Of a stretch of DNA of 64,000 nt, positions 28,198 through 40,215 are shown in pieces; within the stretch, counting starts at the first letter, position 1, and each line of letters begins with the position of its first letter. Location of the stretch: contig CAMAPF010000305.1 of the NCBI GenBank assembly GCA_945859915.1, positions 172,765 through 236,764 of the forward strand, given 5' to 3'. Source of the DNA: Cuscuta epithymum (taxonomy: Eukaryota > Streptophyta > Magnoliopsida > Solanales > Convolvulaceae). The notes beneath the pieces were generated by a model. It was not told the DNA's origin. It did not search any database and saw only the letters and a program-made list of their open reading frames with translations. A program made the position numbers and the translations under genes.

Positions 28198-28937
28198 CAG
28201 GGCCGTCTACTCGGCTGTGCAAACAGTGCTACTGCACAGGGCCTACAAATAATGAAGGCCCATATTTTTAAAAAAATAATTAGTATATATATGTCCAGCC
28301 GACCTGACGGGAACCGCCGTCCGGACGAGGGCATTTCGGGCACTTCCCGATCGAAATTTTTGATGAAATTTTTTGAGCATGTTCTTCATCAAGTCTAGTT
28401 TATCCATATCAAATTTCATCTCAAAATTCGATCGGGAAGGCATTCAAATCACTTTTTGAAGTTGACTGGGTTTTTATATGTATATTTTGACGCAGTCAAC
28501 TTCAAAAAATGATTTGAATGTCTTCCCGATCGAATTTTGAGCTGAAATTTGGTATGGATAAACTAGACTTGATGAAAAACATGCTCAAAAAAATTCATCA
28601 AAAAATTCGACTGGGAAGTGACCGAAATGCCCTCTGCCGGACGGCGGATTCCGTTAGGCCGGCTGGACAGGAATGAGACTCTTTAATATAAACTCAAGAG
28701 CCCCACTAAGAAAAACGTAGTAGTAATAAAGAAAGAACCAACGTACCTTATGTACGTGGATCAAGTTTGAAAACCCAACTTGTAAGAGTATCTAGTACGG
28801 AGTATTACGATACTCCAGTTTATGCAGATACAATATCAATGTGTAATACTCCGTAACATTTTGTCCATGACCAGTAATATAATAAGGCCTACTTTTTGTA
28901 ATCTGCACAGGGACCTTATAAACTTGAGACGGCCCTG
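28198..28937. mobile_element. hAT-like element, 740 bp, with perfect 8-bp target duplication
   Basis: The inverted tips CAGGGCCGTCT and AGACGGCCCTG are flanked by TAAATGAA on both sides (28190-28197 and 28938-28945). Subterminal words such as GCACAGGG recur inverted. It contains foldback C; without it the element would be about 350 bp. No transposase is encoded. Confidence 0.9.
28289..28672. mobile_element. Foldback MITE, copy C, subfamily I
   Basis: Arms of about 185 bases are inverse around a short spacer near 28480. It shares the GTCCAGCC tip, the GGGAACCGCCGTCCGG block and the AAGTCTAGTTTATCCATA core with copy A. It lies inside the hAT element, so it inserted later than that element or was carried with it. 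A target duplication is not readable because the flanks are TA-rich. Confidence 0.8.
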
Positions 28938-29167
28938 TAAATGAAACACATCCTTTATTAGTTTATTATTATTGCTACTGTTTAACAATCGTTATGATGA
29001 TTTCTAATTATTTTATTATTATTGCTGCTGGAGCTTTACTTGAAAGGGAGTAAGTGGACATTTAATAAATATTCAAAATTGCTGAACATAAACGCTGCTC
29101 CAAGCAGCGTGTTCAACTCTGGCGGGTTGGAGCAAAATCGCTACTCCATAGCGCTCTTTACCAAACG

Positions 29168-29649
29168 TTCATGTTCAGTGGAATGATCAAAGTCAAACCT
29201 CCACCACTTTTTGAAACGCCAAAATTGAGTGAACCACCGTTATCCAAACACATTAACATAGCCTATACCCAATCCAAACCCCTAGGATGGTTAGGAGCGG
29301 CAAAACAGTTATTCTAGAGATGTAAATTCAGAATTCATCACAAACTAGAGGTCGGAGAAAGAGTAGCGTTCCAATACAAATACTTTAGTGGAATTGAATG
29401 ACACTTATCCCTTGTGATGCCCTCCTTTCACCAGATGAGCTACGCCCGAGCAAGCGACGAGGGCAAGTTGACTTTGAGCATAGCCATATGTAAGGTTAAT
29501 GGTATTGGTCCGTTAAATTGCGTGACCAATAAACTGTTTTAGAAGTCCAAATTTGATACCTTTCACATACTAAGAAACTAAAATCACTTGCAAGAGAAAT
29601 ATGTGATCGATGTGAGGTAGTTAAAACCGTAGATAATAGTGCAAAGAGA
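29168..29649. other. Intergenic DNA with a SINE-head fragment
   Basis: Minus-strand sequence at about 29410-29452 (GGGCGTAGCTCATCTGG, then GGCATCACAAGGG) matches the inner head of the dimeric SINE at 15655-15726, truncated before the B box. Nothing else is recognised. Confidence 0.5.
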
Positions 29650-29820
29650 ATCGAAGCACTCCATCCTAGCTGGTTGCGAGGTTACCGTGCCTAGTGGGAA
29701 GTCTCGAGTTCGAATCCTGCTAGACACACAATGGTTTGAAACTCAATGGAGTGAGTTTCAGCCTTGATTATTCCAGGCTCTCCAGCCCCCTCCCCCAGAC
29801 CCCCTGAAGTAAAAAAGAAA
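29650..29820 (+). mobile_element. tRNA-derived SINE, about 170 bp
   Basis: The head has TAGCTGGTTGCGAGG (A-box region) and GAGTTCGAATCC (B box), a body with AACTCAATGGAGTG, and a C-rich then A-rich 3' end. It is flanked by TGCAAAGAGA (29640-29649 and 29821-29830). A second copy of the family lies at 35770-35949. Confidence 0.82.
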
Positions 29821-29830
29821 TGCAAAGAGA

Positions 29831-31580
29831 GAATACTCTAGATTCAATTTCAACGTCTATTTTATTGTTATTCTTAAGTTGAGTAGAGAATCGGAGTAGA
29901 GTAAATATGAGAGTTGATATTTAATTTGTAATTACTTTTTCTTTTCAACTTGTGAGATGTGAAACGAAGATGACTAAGTATATACTTATATGGAAGTATG
30001 ATTTGTTTATAGTTGTTTCTAGTTTAAAGTAAGGTGACAATTCCGGTATCTTTCTAAAATATTGGGTAGTGTACCTATCTTTCATTTGATTGGACCACAT
30101 CACTATATCATTTTTAATTTAGATTTAAATAATTCAACTGTTACATTCTCATTGGTCCATGTGGACAAATGTATGGTAACTTATGGGTAACGTCATAAAA
30201 GGAAAGGAAACAAAAGTCAACCATTCACTTCACTATCTGACTATCTCTCCTAAGGTTCTCCACGGAACAATATGTTTTTCCAGTATTCAATTGTGAGACA
30301 TATTTTATCTAAAATCTAAACACATCAAAGCTCATTATCAAAGCATTTTCCAAGTAAAACCGCTAAACGTTCAAAGTTCAGACTCATAATATTACCAGGC
30401 TAGATATTCACGATCAAATCGCTCGGGCCTAGGGATTTATTTCAGACGTACAAATCAAATGACATCAACACCCTATTAGGCGATAATTAAATTGTTCAAA
30501 CCATTTAGTAACCCTTATTTTCAACTTATCAACTTTATCAATCAACTTTTTATTAAACACGCAACTATTTAACTTTTTATCAAAATGTTATTGTATATTT
30601 ATAAAAATAATAAAGATTAGAGCGATTTTATTTGATGTGAAACCTATCTCTTACACATTATAAATGGAGGGATTGGACTTCCTTTACACTCATTTTTGGG
30701 TGATATTGGACTTTAATTTGCACATCATTCTATATCCGTTTAGTATTAAATTATTTGAGTTTGCATCTCATTGCTTCACAACTTTTGGAAAGATAGCATG
30801 GGAGGAATTAGGGGGCATATTAGACCCTTGGCCCCGACACATCCAACTTTTAAAAAAGCTTTAATTGTTAGTACAAACAAATGTGTATAAAAATGTGTCA
30901 AAAATATTTATATTTGTCTAGTCTGGTAGAATAAATTCATTAATGGTTGTGAAAATGAGATGTAAATTCAAATATACTCCGTAATTTGAAGATTGTGGTC
31001 CAAAAATCAAATCTAGGAATATTTTTTTAAGGGCTTCAGCGCGCCTCGTTTTCCTTTAGGAGACAAACGACTGCCCCGTCTCAGTCCAAAGATGTGGAAT
31101 TCAAATTCCAACGTGATTTCATTTTTGGAAGTTCAGGAAGGAGAAGAAGAAACCTGCAAAAAGTGGCAATAAGGCATGAAATTAATTACGCAATATTTGT
31201 GAAAGGCATCAACCAAAGGCAATGGGACAGAAATTGTTAATAGAAACATGTTTCATTCTCTAACTTAGTATCAAAAGCATACGTCAAAACCTAATTTTTT
31301 TCGGCTCTCACAATTGCAAGAAATGAAATTACAAAGCTAGTTTTGAATAATCTACCTTTCCTTATAAGCTCTATGATTTATGAATACTCTTAACTACCCT
31401 ACCGACTAGGGCAGCCCAAAACCACCGGCTAGCGCAACCGCCTATCCTAATTATCATTCCCACGAACATTTAATCATGTTTGGAAAGTGACATTTTCCCA
31501 AATTTCACACTTTTCCCACCAATTTTTGCCCGGCAAAGTCAAAGACATCTAAAAAGTCCATTTTCATATGGGGTTTCTAC
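29831..31580. other. Intergenic DNA, nothing recognised
   Basis: No supported gene, RNA or bounded repeat. The frame at 30664-30864 has no family resemblance and no splice support. Confidence 0.4.
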
Positions 31581-31705
31581 TTGAATATTACTAATTTTGA
31601 ACCAATTACCCAAAAAGTGACATTTTCTAAAAAGGGACAAAAAAGTGATCAAAAGGTCATATATGTGGAATTAGAAAACATGATGTCATTGTGTTCGTTT
31701 TTTTT

Positions 31706-31928
31706 TGTAATTACAACCACCGCCCATGTCACTACAACCACCGCTCGTGTCACTATAGTCACCGCCCGTGTCACTGTAGCCACCGCCCGTGTCACTATAG
31801 CCACCGCCCGTGTCACTGTAGCCACCGCCCGTTTCACTGTAGCCACCGCCCGTTTCACGGTAGTCACCGCCCGTGTCACTATAGCCACCGCCCGTGTCAC
31901 TATAGCCACCGCCCGTGTCACTGTGATC
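31706..31928. repeat. 21-bp GC-rich minisatellite, about 10 units
   Basis: Tandem copies of GTGTCACTATAGCCACCGCCC alternate between CTATAG, CTGTAG and TTTCACTG variants. Because 21 is divisible by three and the unit has no stop, long frames open on both strands (TARVTIA-type and SHRPCHY-type peptides). I regard these as by-products. Confidence 0.9.
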
Positions 31929-32860
31929 ATTTTTCGTTTAGTGACGCGGCCAGCCTTAGTCACTGTGGCCACAGCCGGCCACCACAGTGGCGGTTGTCCC
32001 CGCAACACCCCTGCCCTACCCCACCACCATCACTACAACCCTGCACTACCCCCATCACTCCAGCCTAGCCCTGCCCATATCACCCCAGACCTGCCTCATC
32101 ATTTCAGCCCTTCCCCACCCCAACATCCTAACCACGCCCCAAACCACCGTCCACTGGAGCTGGCCCAAATCACCAAACCTGCCCCAGGCCCTCAGCCCCA
32201 ACCTCTGCAATCACCACGCCACCACAATCTGTACCCACCACCACAATCCGCCAGTCAACACCACCAGCGACCAATATAGCCGTCACCAAATATGCCCTGC
32301 AAAGCATCGCCGGTCAACACCACCAGCATTCAACCCCATCCCTAAATCGTCAACTCCCAACCCTAGCCATCGCGGATGGAGAGGTTCAACATCTCAACGC
32401 CGCCATCGATGTCTAGATCGTTCAACAGCAACATCGGCTCCTCCGATCCAATGGCGACGGGCTCCATCGAAGTGGACGATGAAATTTTGCGAAGAAGAAA
32501 GGGGAAGGAAATAAACGTTATCGGAGAAGAACGATAGAGGTGGTTGCAGAGGTGGAAGGAATGCCATTGTTTCTCCATATTGGTGCTCCAGATCTGTGCG
32601 GAAGAAGTTTGGGCGAAGAGAAAGAAGGCGCAGATGATGCACGCAGACAGATCGGGGGATGCGACGCGGAAGCAGCTGGCGGAGGCGACGCAGTGGCATC
32701 CGGGGAAAACAAGAGCCTGAGTGACCGCCCTTGCTAGCTGCGGAGGCGAGACGGTGGTGTTTTTGTGAGGTGGGGAGATGAACTGATGAACACCTTGGGA
32801 CATGGAGAGGATTGGGACGGACAGCTCTGGAGACGGAAATTTGGGACGGACTTCAACTCA
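31929..32860. other. C-rich then G-rich region with overlapping frames, no gene assigned
   Basis: C/A-rich sequence (32000-32350) is followed by a purine/GC-richer block (32370-32800). The most gene-like short frame is 32376-32537 on the plus strand (53 aa, MERFNISTPPSMSRSFN..., then an acidic/basic EVDDEILRRRKGKE end), but no continuing exon is clear. Longer frames on the minus strand (32363-32803) show no family resemblance. The block may be a gene fragment carried by a transposon; this is speculative. Confidence 0.3.
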
Positions 32861-33142
32861 CTTTTTTGTCTTTCCCTAAATTAGTCACATTTTTTTCCAA
32901 TGAAACTCTTGAAGTGATATTTAGGCCATTGTTTCTTTTCATATACTTGCGCGATCCTTTAATTTGGAGCCCATAAGCACAAGTGCACACTTTCTAAACA
33001 AAAAGAGGTTTAGGGTTAGCCGACAAATCTCGTTCTTCTATTCCTCAAACCTCAACTACCATCTCATTTGATTCTGCTTCTTCTACAGGTTATATTTATT
33101 GCTTATCTATGTTTGATTCTGCCGGGTAAGTGTGTTCTTTTA

Positions 33143-33760
33143 GGCCCTGTTTGGTTGGAGGGTTTTGGATGGGTGGGGAGGGAAGTAGAGGATTTGTGTG
33201 TGTTTGGTTGAAGGAAATAGGGGGGAAGGGTATGAAAGTGAAAGACTTCCAAAATCCCCTACTTTCCCCCATTCTAAACCCCCATATCGGGGTATTTCGG
33301 AGGAAACATGTTGAAAGCTACATCTATCCATCTCTTACGTGAATCGACAAAATGTTATAATATAAAAGGGTAAGAAATAAAAAATATTGAAAAATTTTAA
33401 AAATTAAAAAATTTAAAGATTAGAAAATGAAAAAATTAAAAATTTAGATTTAAAAAATGGAAAAAGTTAAGAAAATTAAAAATTGAAAAATTAAAAAAAA
33501 TTAAAATTTTAAAAATTCAAAAATAAAAAAAAAGTAAAAAAAATATATGTATATATTATGACTCATGACCATAGGAGTATTATTCACAATAGTTAGAAAT
33601 GCATCTATTTTTAAGTAATCTATCAAATAAAAGTAAATTGGGAAAATATTTTCATCAAAACTTTTTATCAAAACCCTTCCTTCCCTCCTTCCCTTCCCTT
33701 CCTTCCCTTCTTGAGTCTTGACTCTCCCCTTCCCTCCCCTCCTTTGAACCAAACAAGGCG
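33143..33760. mobile_element. hAT-like MITE with GGCCCTGTTTGGTT ends
   Basis: The left tip GGCCCTGTTTGGTT and the inverse right tip AACCAAACAAGGC enclose purine-rich (GGAGGG) and pyrimidine-rich (CCCTTCCCTT) subterminal regions and an AT-rich core. No target duplication was found. Confidence 0.6.
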
Positions 33761-34440
33761 TTATACTTTTGAGTACAACTTGGGGCTTTATCCCATGTTA
33801 TTTGTAAAAACTTTTAGTAGGCCGCCTGATTTTATACACTTGAGTACAGAATGGGGCATTACCCTACGTTTTACTTTTAGTATAAACAGGGGCTGGGGCT
33901 TTTCTGGTTACATGGTGCTTGGGTTTAGAAAATTGGGAGTAATAGTCAAAGATGTGAATTATATATGTGGATGAGTTTTTGTAAACCTAAATGAGGAGCT
34001 ATTTCTTAAAAGGAGAAGCTCAGCAGAAGCTATTTTCAAGGAACACGTTTTTTTTTTAATTTGAAGGCACACTTGGAGTCTGAGGAGGCTAAAACCACAA
34101 AAAAGAGCTACCAGTACTGGCTATCTATAAATATAAGAAATTTAAGAAATTTTAGGATACCATAATTCACTCATGAAAGGTAGGGATTGATGAATCTTGG
34201 CTGGTAAGTTAAATCAAATGCTACAAAGATAGGTAAAGCCAAGAAATGTCATTTCTTTTGTGTTGCTTTGGAGTCATTAACCTAGGTAATAAACCCAACT
34301 GATTTTGCATTAGTTTGTTTCTTTCATTATCTTCTTCTCCATGTGTAATTGTGTGAATTGCCGATTGTATTTGTGTTTGAGCTAAAATATTGAGTGTTAT
34401 TGCTTTTCTGTTTTGGATGTTTGGAAGAAGACATGTCTTC

Positions 34441-34463
34441 GGGGGGGGGGGGGGGGGGGGGGG
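34441..34463. repeat. Poly-G run of 23 bases
   Basis: An uninterrupted G homopolymer lies in the first exon-like block. It would encode polyglycine, and its exact length is unreliable by nature, which leaves the reading frame across it uncertain. Confidence 0.9.
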
Positions 34464-35769
34464 TCTACATTGTGCGGTGGTGGCCAAGCCATTCGTGGTC
34501 GTCGTAATAACGGTGGCAGGGGTAAACTCTCAGAGATCCTCTACAAGAGATCAAACAGTTGAACCTCATGAAAACGGGTCACCTAACACCCCACCATCAG
34601 ATGGGAGCCCATCATTTACTTCAAATACCGGAACAGAAGCATCTATGCAGCCCAACTCCACACCAGATATTGTGCGCCAAACACAACTTCAAACAGTACT
34701 TGAATCAGAACTGGGCAACTGTGATCACATTATTATTGGAGAGTAAGTCTTGTATAGTTGTATATAATATATATACAAACTAATTTGTTTAATATTAGTG
34801 TTCAGCTTGGAACTAATTTTTGTTTCATTGCTAGAATTGCTTCTGGCTTATGTTTTGGTTATTAATGGTTAATTAATTTTCAGTCTGAAACTAAATGATA
34901 AACTGAAGAAGTCACTCGAGCTCATTGCCTCAAAGTTGTTCACTGGCTGGCCTGCGAATTATGGAAATCTGAAACCAAGGGCTCGCGAGAAATATATTTC
35001 AGAATTCTCGGTAAAAACTAAAAAATTTACAAATACATTTCAAGTCTTAAGTTATACTATGCTAATTTTTTTCTTCCAGCGTGACTACACCTGGGCTCCC
35101 TCCATTAGCGGGAAAATGATCTCCAAGCTCCACTCAAAATTTAGTTGGCATTATTCAGCACATATGTCAAATATTAGAAAGGCTGCCAAAAAGAATATTC
35201 CAGACTTCTCTGAAAATCAAGATTATACGAGGCTTATTCCCTTTCGAGCAGAACGTGTAACTCCTGAGGTGTGGATAAAGCTATGCAATTATTGGAAGTC
35301 AGACAATTGGAAGAAGAAGTCAGTCATTGCAGGGATAAATCGCATTAGTATCTAAGATTAAATCAAAACATGTGTTTGATTTCTTGAAAATTCCCTTGTT
35401 TATATTTCAATTTATATGTATGTAATTCTCAAACCTACTTTTTTAGTGGTTAGTTATAAATAAAAAATAAAATAAATTATGTACGGAACCTTGGTGAAGG
35501 GGAAGTTCCTGCAAATACTAAAGGAAGAAAGTCCAAGACAAAGTTCTACGCTGAAATTGTAATAACTTCAATTATAATTGAATTAAGTTATTGTGTTTCT
35601 TGTGTTGTGTATAATGGTTTATTATTTGTTTTAAATTGCATGAGAAAGATTTAGGAAAAGAGCCAACAGTTTTGGAGTTTGGAGAAAAGTGGGATGCAAT
35701 TGATCCTATCACAGGTGTACCATACCTGACACGACATGCTCTTTATATGGTATGACATATACTTTATTC

Positions 35770-35949
35770 AACCAAGCATTCCAGCCTAGCTGTTTGCGAG
35801 GTTACCGTGCCTAGTGGGAGGTCTCGAGTTCGAATCCCGCTAGGCACACAAGGGTGTGAAACTCAATGGAGTGGGTTTCAGCCCTGATTACTCCAGGCTC
35901 CCCCCAGCCCCCCTCCCCCAGACCCCCCCGGAGTAAATAAAAAAAAACC
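35770..35949 (+). mobile_element. tRNA-derived SINE, about 180 bp
   Basis: It is the same family as 29650-29820: TAGCTGTTTGCGAGG head, B box GAGTTCGAATCC, AACTCAATGGAGTGGG body, C-rich then A-rich tail. It is flanked by the 12-bp repeat TATACTTTATTC (35758-35769 and 35950-35961). It lies within an intron of the transposase-like pseudogene, in sense orientation. Confidence 0.88.
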
Positions 35950-37799
35950 TATACTTTATTCTTGAATGCATTGTGCGATGAGCATGTCATGTAATCCTTT
36001 TCTTAAAAACTGATTGTTCAAGACATGTCATGCGACGGGACAATCATTACTTAATGCTCCAGTAAGTCAGTAACTAATTGGGTGTAATTATTATTTATTT
36101 TTTTTGCAAAATCTTTTTATTTTAGGCTTTATACCGCCAACGAATGGAAGAAGTACATGGGCCAGATCAAACACTACATCCTGTTATTGATCACGATATT
36201 TGGTTGGAGGTCACAGGTGATTCCTAAAGACGGCGTCGGGTTGGTATTCCAGACCAATATCAGATGATTCAGATCCTCAACTGTTTCAACCATCTAAACC
36301 AGCTGAGGTATTCCTTAGTTCACAATTGTATTCTTCAGAATCTGTTTATTATGTGTGCATAATTGTCAATTCACTAGGACATTTAGGTGTACTTATTTGA
36401 ATTATTGCAGCTCTTGTTTGAATTTGGTATGTAGCTCTTCGCATGCATTGTTATTGAATTTTGGTGACCTAAAATATATGAGATCCTCAACTGTTTTGAA
36501 GCCCAGGCTTCCAAACCACCGGCCAGAAGGAAAACCTCTCAACCCACCTAAGGCATTTGCCTTTAACTTTGAAAACTGTCTTGTGATCCTTTTCTTAAAT
36601 GAGCATCCATTGTGTATAGGGGAGAGGGCAGGGAATGGAATAGTTAAAAGGTATTTCATATATCATATTTTCTTTAACAGATTAGGAATTGATACATTAC
36701 TCAATATACAAAATAACTTAATGCAATGCATATTTATAACAAATGCAGAAAAAAGGAAAAGAGGCAAAAAAAAAAACAAATGCAGAAAAAACATCATTTG
36801 AATTAGTGAGAAAAGAGGTGTTTGAATGAGTATATAGCTACTTCACTTTCCATGAATAAAAAAAGAGGAGCTTGGTTGAGTATATAGCTACTTCACTTTC
36901 CCACCACTTCCTTTTGTCTTCCTATCAGAAAATTGAAAAATAACATTAGAAGCTTTACCTGAGTGTATTGCCAAATGGGGTGTTAATCTAGAACAACCTG
37001 CTTGGTTCTCTACACATAAATGACACATTTCACTTGTCGATTAACCAAGTGGCCCTTTATTTCTTTCTCAGTGTTTTGTATTGTGCATGTAATCAAAGAT
37101 GATGTTTGATTGTGGATCAATATTAAGAGGCTGGAATGTCATTTCTGCTTATGCATTTAACATTTATATGCACTGCCCACTTCTCTATATACTCATGGTT
37201 TTTGACAATATTTTCTAAACTTTTAGGATAAGTGTATGCTTTTAGAAAGGCAAGCAGTTGAACTTAAGAGTGAAATTGAGACTATGAGAGGTGGAATGGC
37301 AAAGCTTAAGGCAGAAAATGAGGCAATGAGAGCTGAAAATGTGGAGCAAAGAGCAAGCTTCAACGCTGCAATGAGCAATGTATGGGGTGTTCTTATCAAT
37401 ATGGGTGTTCTTAGCCCAGGTATGATCCCTTCTAGTGTGGTTGTGGGTGGATCATCATCGCAGCATCATCAACCGTTGTTGTCTGGATAACTGCAAACCC
37501 ACCAACCCTTGTTGTCTGGACAACCACAAACCCACCAACCTTCACCATTCGGACAACGACCTGGACCGTTTGGGCAGCTTTTGGGCCTTTCTTATGCCCA
37601 GGCTCAACAACAACTGCAATGGAATCAGGCCCCTCATTTTGGACTCGATGGCTTCACACAATTTGCTTCATCACAGTTGTGCTCTACACAGGTAGCTTGT
37701 CCTCCGATCAGACCGACCATGGCAGCACCAGTTGCTCCAATGCGCACTACTGAAGACGACTTGCCAAGCTCTGAAGAGGATGACCAACAAATCGATTAA

Positions 37800-39397
37800 C
37801 TATGATGAGTGATGACACTTCAACTGATGATAATTAGATATGGTTTAATTTTTTGCAATGCTCAGTGACATTTTAACAAGCTCTGAAGTGGATGACCAAC
37901 TAAGTGATTAACTATGATGGTGTAATTTTTTGCAATGCTAAGTGACATTTTAACAATGTTTAAGTATATCTTATATGTTTGAGTAATATATACTCCGTAT
38001 TTTGTTTGTGTTAATGCATTGAATTAGTGGGTTTAATTACAATTTTGATTGAATACCTAAATATGGAATTTTCGTATTTAACATGTTATACGAGTAGGTC
38101 TGTATTCTACAGTAATGAAAGGCCATATTCTACCGGAAAAACTTTTTATACTATAAGGAAATATTCCTTATTAATCCCTTATGCACTTTTGTGGAGTAGT
38201 GCTAAGACTGGCATGGAAAAAGGTCTTATTAATTCCTCATTATTGTTTGTGGTGCTAGGATAGGTTTTTATAACTAGAAGCTCCTCATTATTTCCTTATA
38301 ACTTAATAAGGGATTTAAACTCTCATTGCTAAAGAAATACGGACTAACGAACAGTTTAATGAGGGATTTAGTGAGGAACCATTCAGTCATTGCCTATAAC
38401 AAATTAATAAGAAAATTCTTGCCATTAGGACATTTTCAATGGCGTGGTGTGCAAGAATAGATTATAAATCTTGTTTATGACCTCATATGTGTATTTCTAA
38501 GTAATGAAATGTAATAGTATTATTAACTTGGAACCTTGTTTGAATATTTATTTATTTATTTATGTTATATATAATTAAGATTTGATTTTACAATTTGATT
38601 TTCAAAAAAATATATCTCCTGGTTCGATTAAAAAATATAATACTCCGTATGATTTTAACAACATTGCACCTGTCTCCTGTGAGAACCCTTGCCTTGGATT
38701 TAACAACAATGATTATTCTGTCTGATATTAGAAATCGAATAAGAATTTATATTGAAACTATAAAACAATATAAAGTGTTTATATTAGTTTGGGAGTGGCC
38801 AGTTTCAATTAGTAATTAAAAAGCGATTTTTTATTTTTAATTAAGAACAACTAAATTAATAATTTTAAAATCTTCTTTTGAAAGTGGCAACAATTAATTA
38901 ATCATTATTCATTTTAAGCTAAGTGTAGCAATAAATTGAATTCAACGAACTTTAAAAAAATAGTGGATAAAATTTATTGAATTTATTAAATAAAGTTAAC
39001 AGTGAACAATGAGCAATTAAAAGTCCACAATTTATAATTAAATTAACTTATAGTTAACAACATGTACAAATTACATAGAAATTAGAATGATGTATGTAGA
39101 AACAGTATTATAATGGATTGATAAATACGGCGGACATGCAGGCATGCAGCTGCATGCATCAAAAACGAAAAAGAAAAATTAATTGTGTAATAGGCAATTA
39201 AATGCGTGACCGATAATTGTTTTAGCCAGAATGTTTGCATCGAGAAATGAAAAGCTTAAACATGCTAGGTGCAGAATATTAATTGTGTAAGAGAAGTGTT
39301 TGTCAAGAACATTCGTTGTCAAGAAGTATTGATGCATAAGTTTTGGCGGGAATTTGATGTCCAAGAAAACTTTTGTTATTATATTAAGATAGACTAT
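37800..39397. other. AT-rich intergenic DNA, nothing firmly recognised
   Basis: No supported gene. A 45-base segment near 37857-37910 (GCTCTGAAG...GATGACCAA) repeats the end of the preceding pseudogene, and the word TTTTTTGCAATGCT occurs twice nearby (about 37850 and 37928), so the 3' region has undergone local duplication. Confidence 0.4.
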
Positions 39398-39401
39398 TTT
39401 T

Positions 39402-40195
39402 CACCCGTGCTTCGCACAGGATGCAGTTAATAATCAACAAATAATTTGAGATTATAAAGAAATGTTGTAATAAATATAGATTAAAGTATATATTGTTTCT
39501 AACAAAAGTAAATGAAGATAACAAAATTACATATTACTACATATATTGTTTACACACTTCATTGTAAATCACATTTAAAGTCTTCTTGGCCGGTTTTCCG
39601 TCATCATCACATATAACAAACTTCAACCCAGACGAAGATGTTATTCTTGAGACCGCGACGTAAAGTTGTCCATGGGTGAAAACCGGACAATGTAAGAAAA
39701 CACTGACCCTCTCCAAAGATTATCTTTGGCTCTTATTAATGGGCATCGCGTAACTAAGAATCAGATGGAACTGTCTACACTGAAATGTGAATGGCAGTTT
39801 TAGGTCGAATGCAGTCAAACTAAGCTTTGGAATTAGATTTTTTTGTCTTGCATTTGTTCCATACATCATCTGAGCCTCGAGAGTATGCGTTCCAAGTTTA
39901 GCGACGATGAGGCGAGTGCCATTATTACACAACCCGGAGGAATGATCAATATTCCTCATTAGCATCACAAGTGCATCTACTTCCATCTTCAACTCATGAC
40001 TTCATACACCAGAACATTTAATAGTATTGAGAAATTTTGGAGAGTGAATCTCTTGAAGGAGTGCAGTGTCTAAGGCAGAAGAAGATGCTGAATCTAAGCT
40101 TAAGTATGTCTTTATGTCACCTTGAGTCAACCCCATAGTAATAGTAGTGCACTTATGTAGGATGATTGACTTAAAATAAATTGGTGAAAGGAAAG
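39402..40195 (-). pseudogene. Helitron helicase (PIF1-like) C-terminal remnant with 3' hairpin
   Basis: Minus-strand sequence encodes the terminal part of a RepHel helicase. In order it has a KTYLSLDSASS block (about 40110), SPKFLNTIKC (about 40020-40050), then after a frame change near 40005 ELKMEVDALVMLMRNIDHSS with GLCNNGTRLIV. Further on come LPFTFQCRQF and INKSQ (about 39720-39790), and in another frame PVFTHGQLYVAVSRITSSSG and FVICDDDGKPAKKTLNVIYN (about 39535-39700). These match the conserved order at the end of plant Helitron helicases. At least two frameshifts make it non-functional. Downstream at 39402-39420 is the hairpin CCTGTGCGAAGCACGGG expected near a Helitron 3' end, but a clean CTRR is not visible. 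The rest of the helicase and the Rep domain are absent; a MITE lies just upstream. Confidence 0.78.
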
Positions 40196-40215
40196 AAGAC
40201 ATTAAATTTTGATTG

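Larger units (their letters stand above)
27586..29167. mobile_element. Outer hAT-like MITE carrying three nested insertions
   Basis: The left end GGCCTTGTTTGGTAAACAGC and the inverse right end GCGCTCTTTACCAAACG are followed inward by AGCG/CGCT-rich words, the usual style of GTTTGGTA-ended plant MITEs. No target duplication was identified. Inside lie a minisatellite-bearing Stowaway (27868-28127) and a hAT element (28198-28937), and the hAT element itself carries foldback C. Confidence 0.45.
34387..37799 (+). pseudogene. Plant Ptta/En/Spm-family transposase-like gene, degenerate
   Basis: Exon-like blocks follow the layout of the plant Ptta/En/Spm transposase family. An N-terminal low-complexity part lies before about 34745. 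Next come 34884-35010 (KLFTGWPANYGNLKPRARE), 35080-35347 (a W-rich block with VTPEVWIKLCNYWKSDNWK), about 35487-35558 (GEVPANTKGRKSKTKFYAE), 35645-35749 (KDLGKEPTVLEFGEKWDAID), 36126-36216 (ALYRQRMEEVHGPDQ) and 37227-37799, a coiled coil (ELKSEIETMRGGMAKLKAEN) and Q/H-rich tail ending in acidic SSEEDDQQID. Splice sites are visible for several blocks. It is broken by an in-frame TAA at 37488-37490, where the adjacent repeat unit has CAA, and one block lacks an acceptor. A SINE sits in the intron after 35749. Assignment rests on remembered family layout, not a search. Whether it ever belonged to a complete CACTA element is unknown, since no CACTA termini were seen. Confidence 0.6.

Noticed and set aside
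31706..31928. CRISPR-like regular repeat array
   Set aside because: The units are directly tandem without spacers, and the context is a plant nuclear genome.
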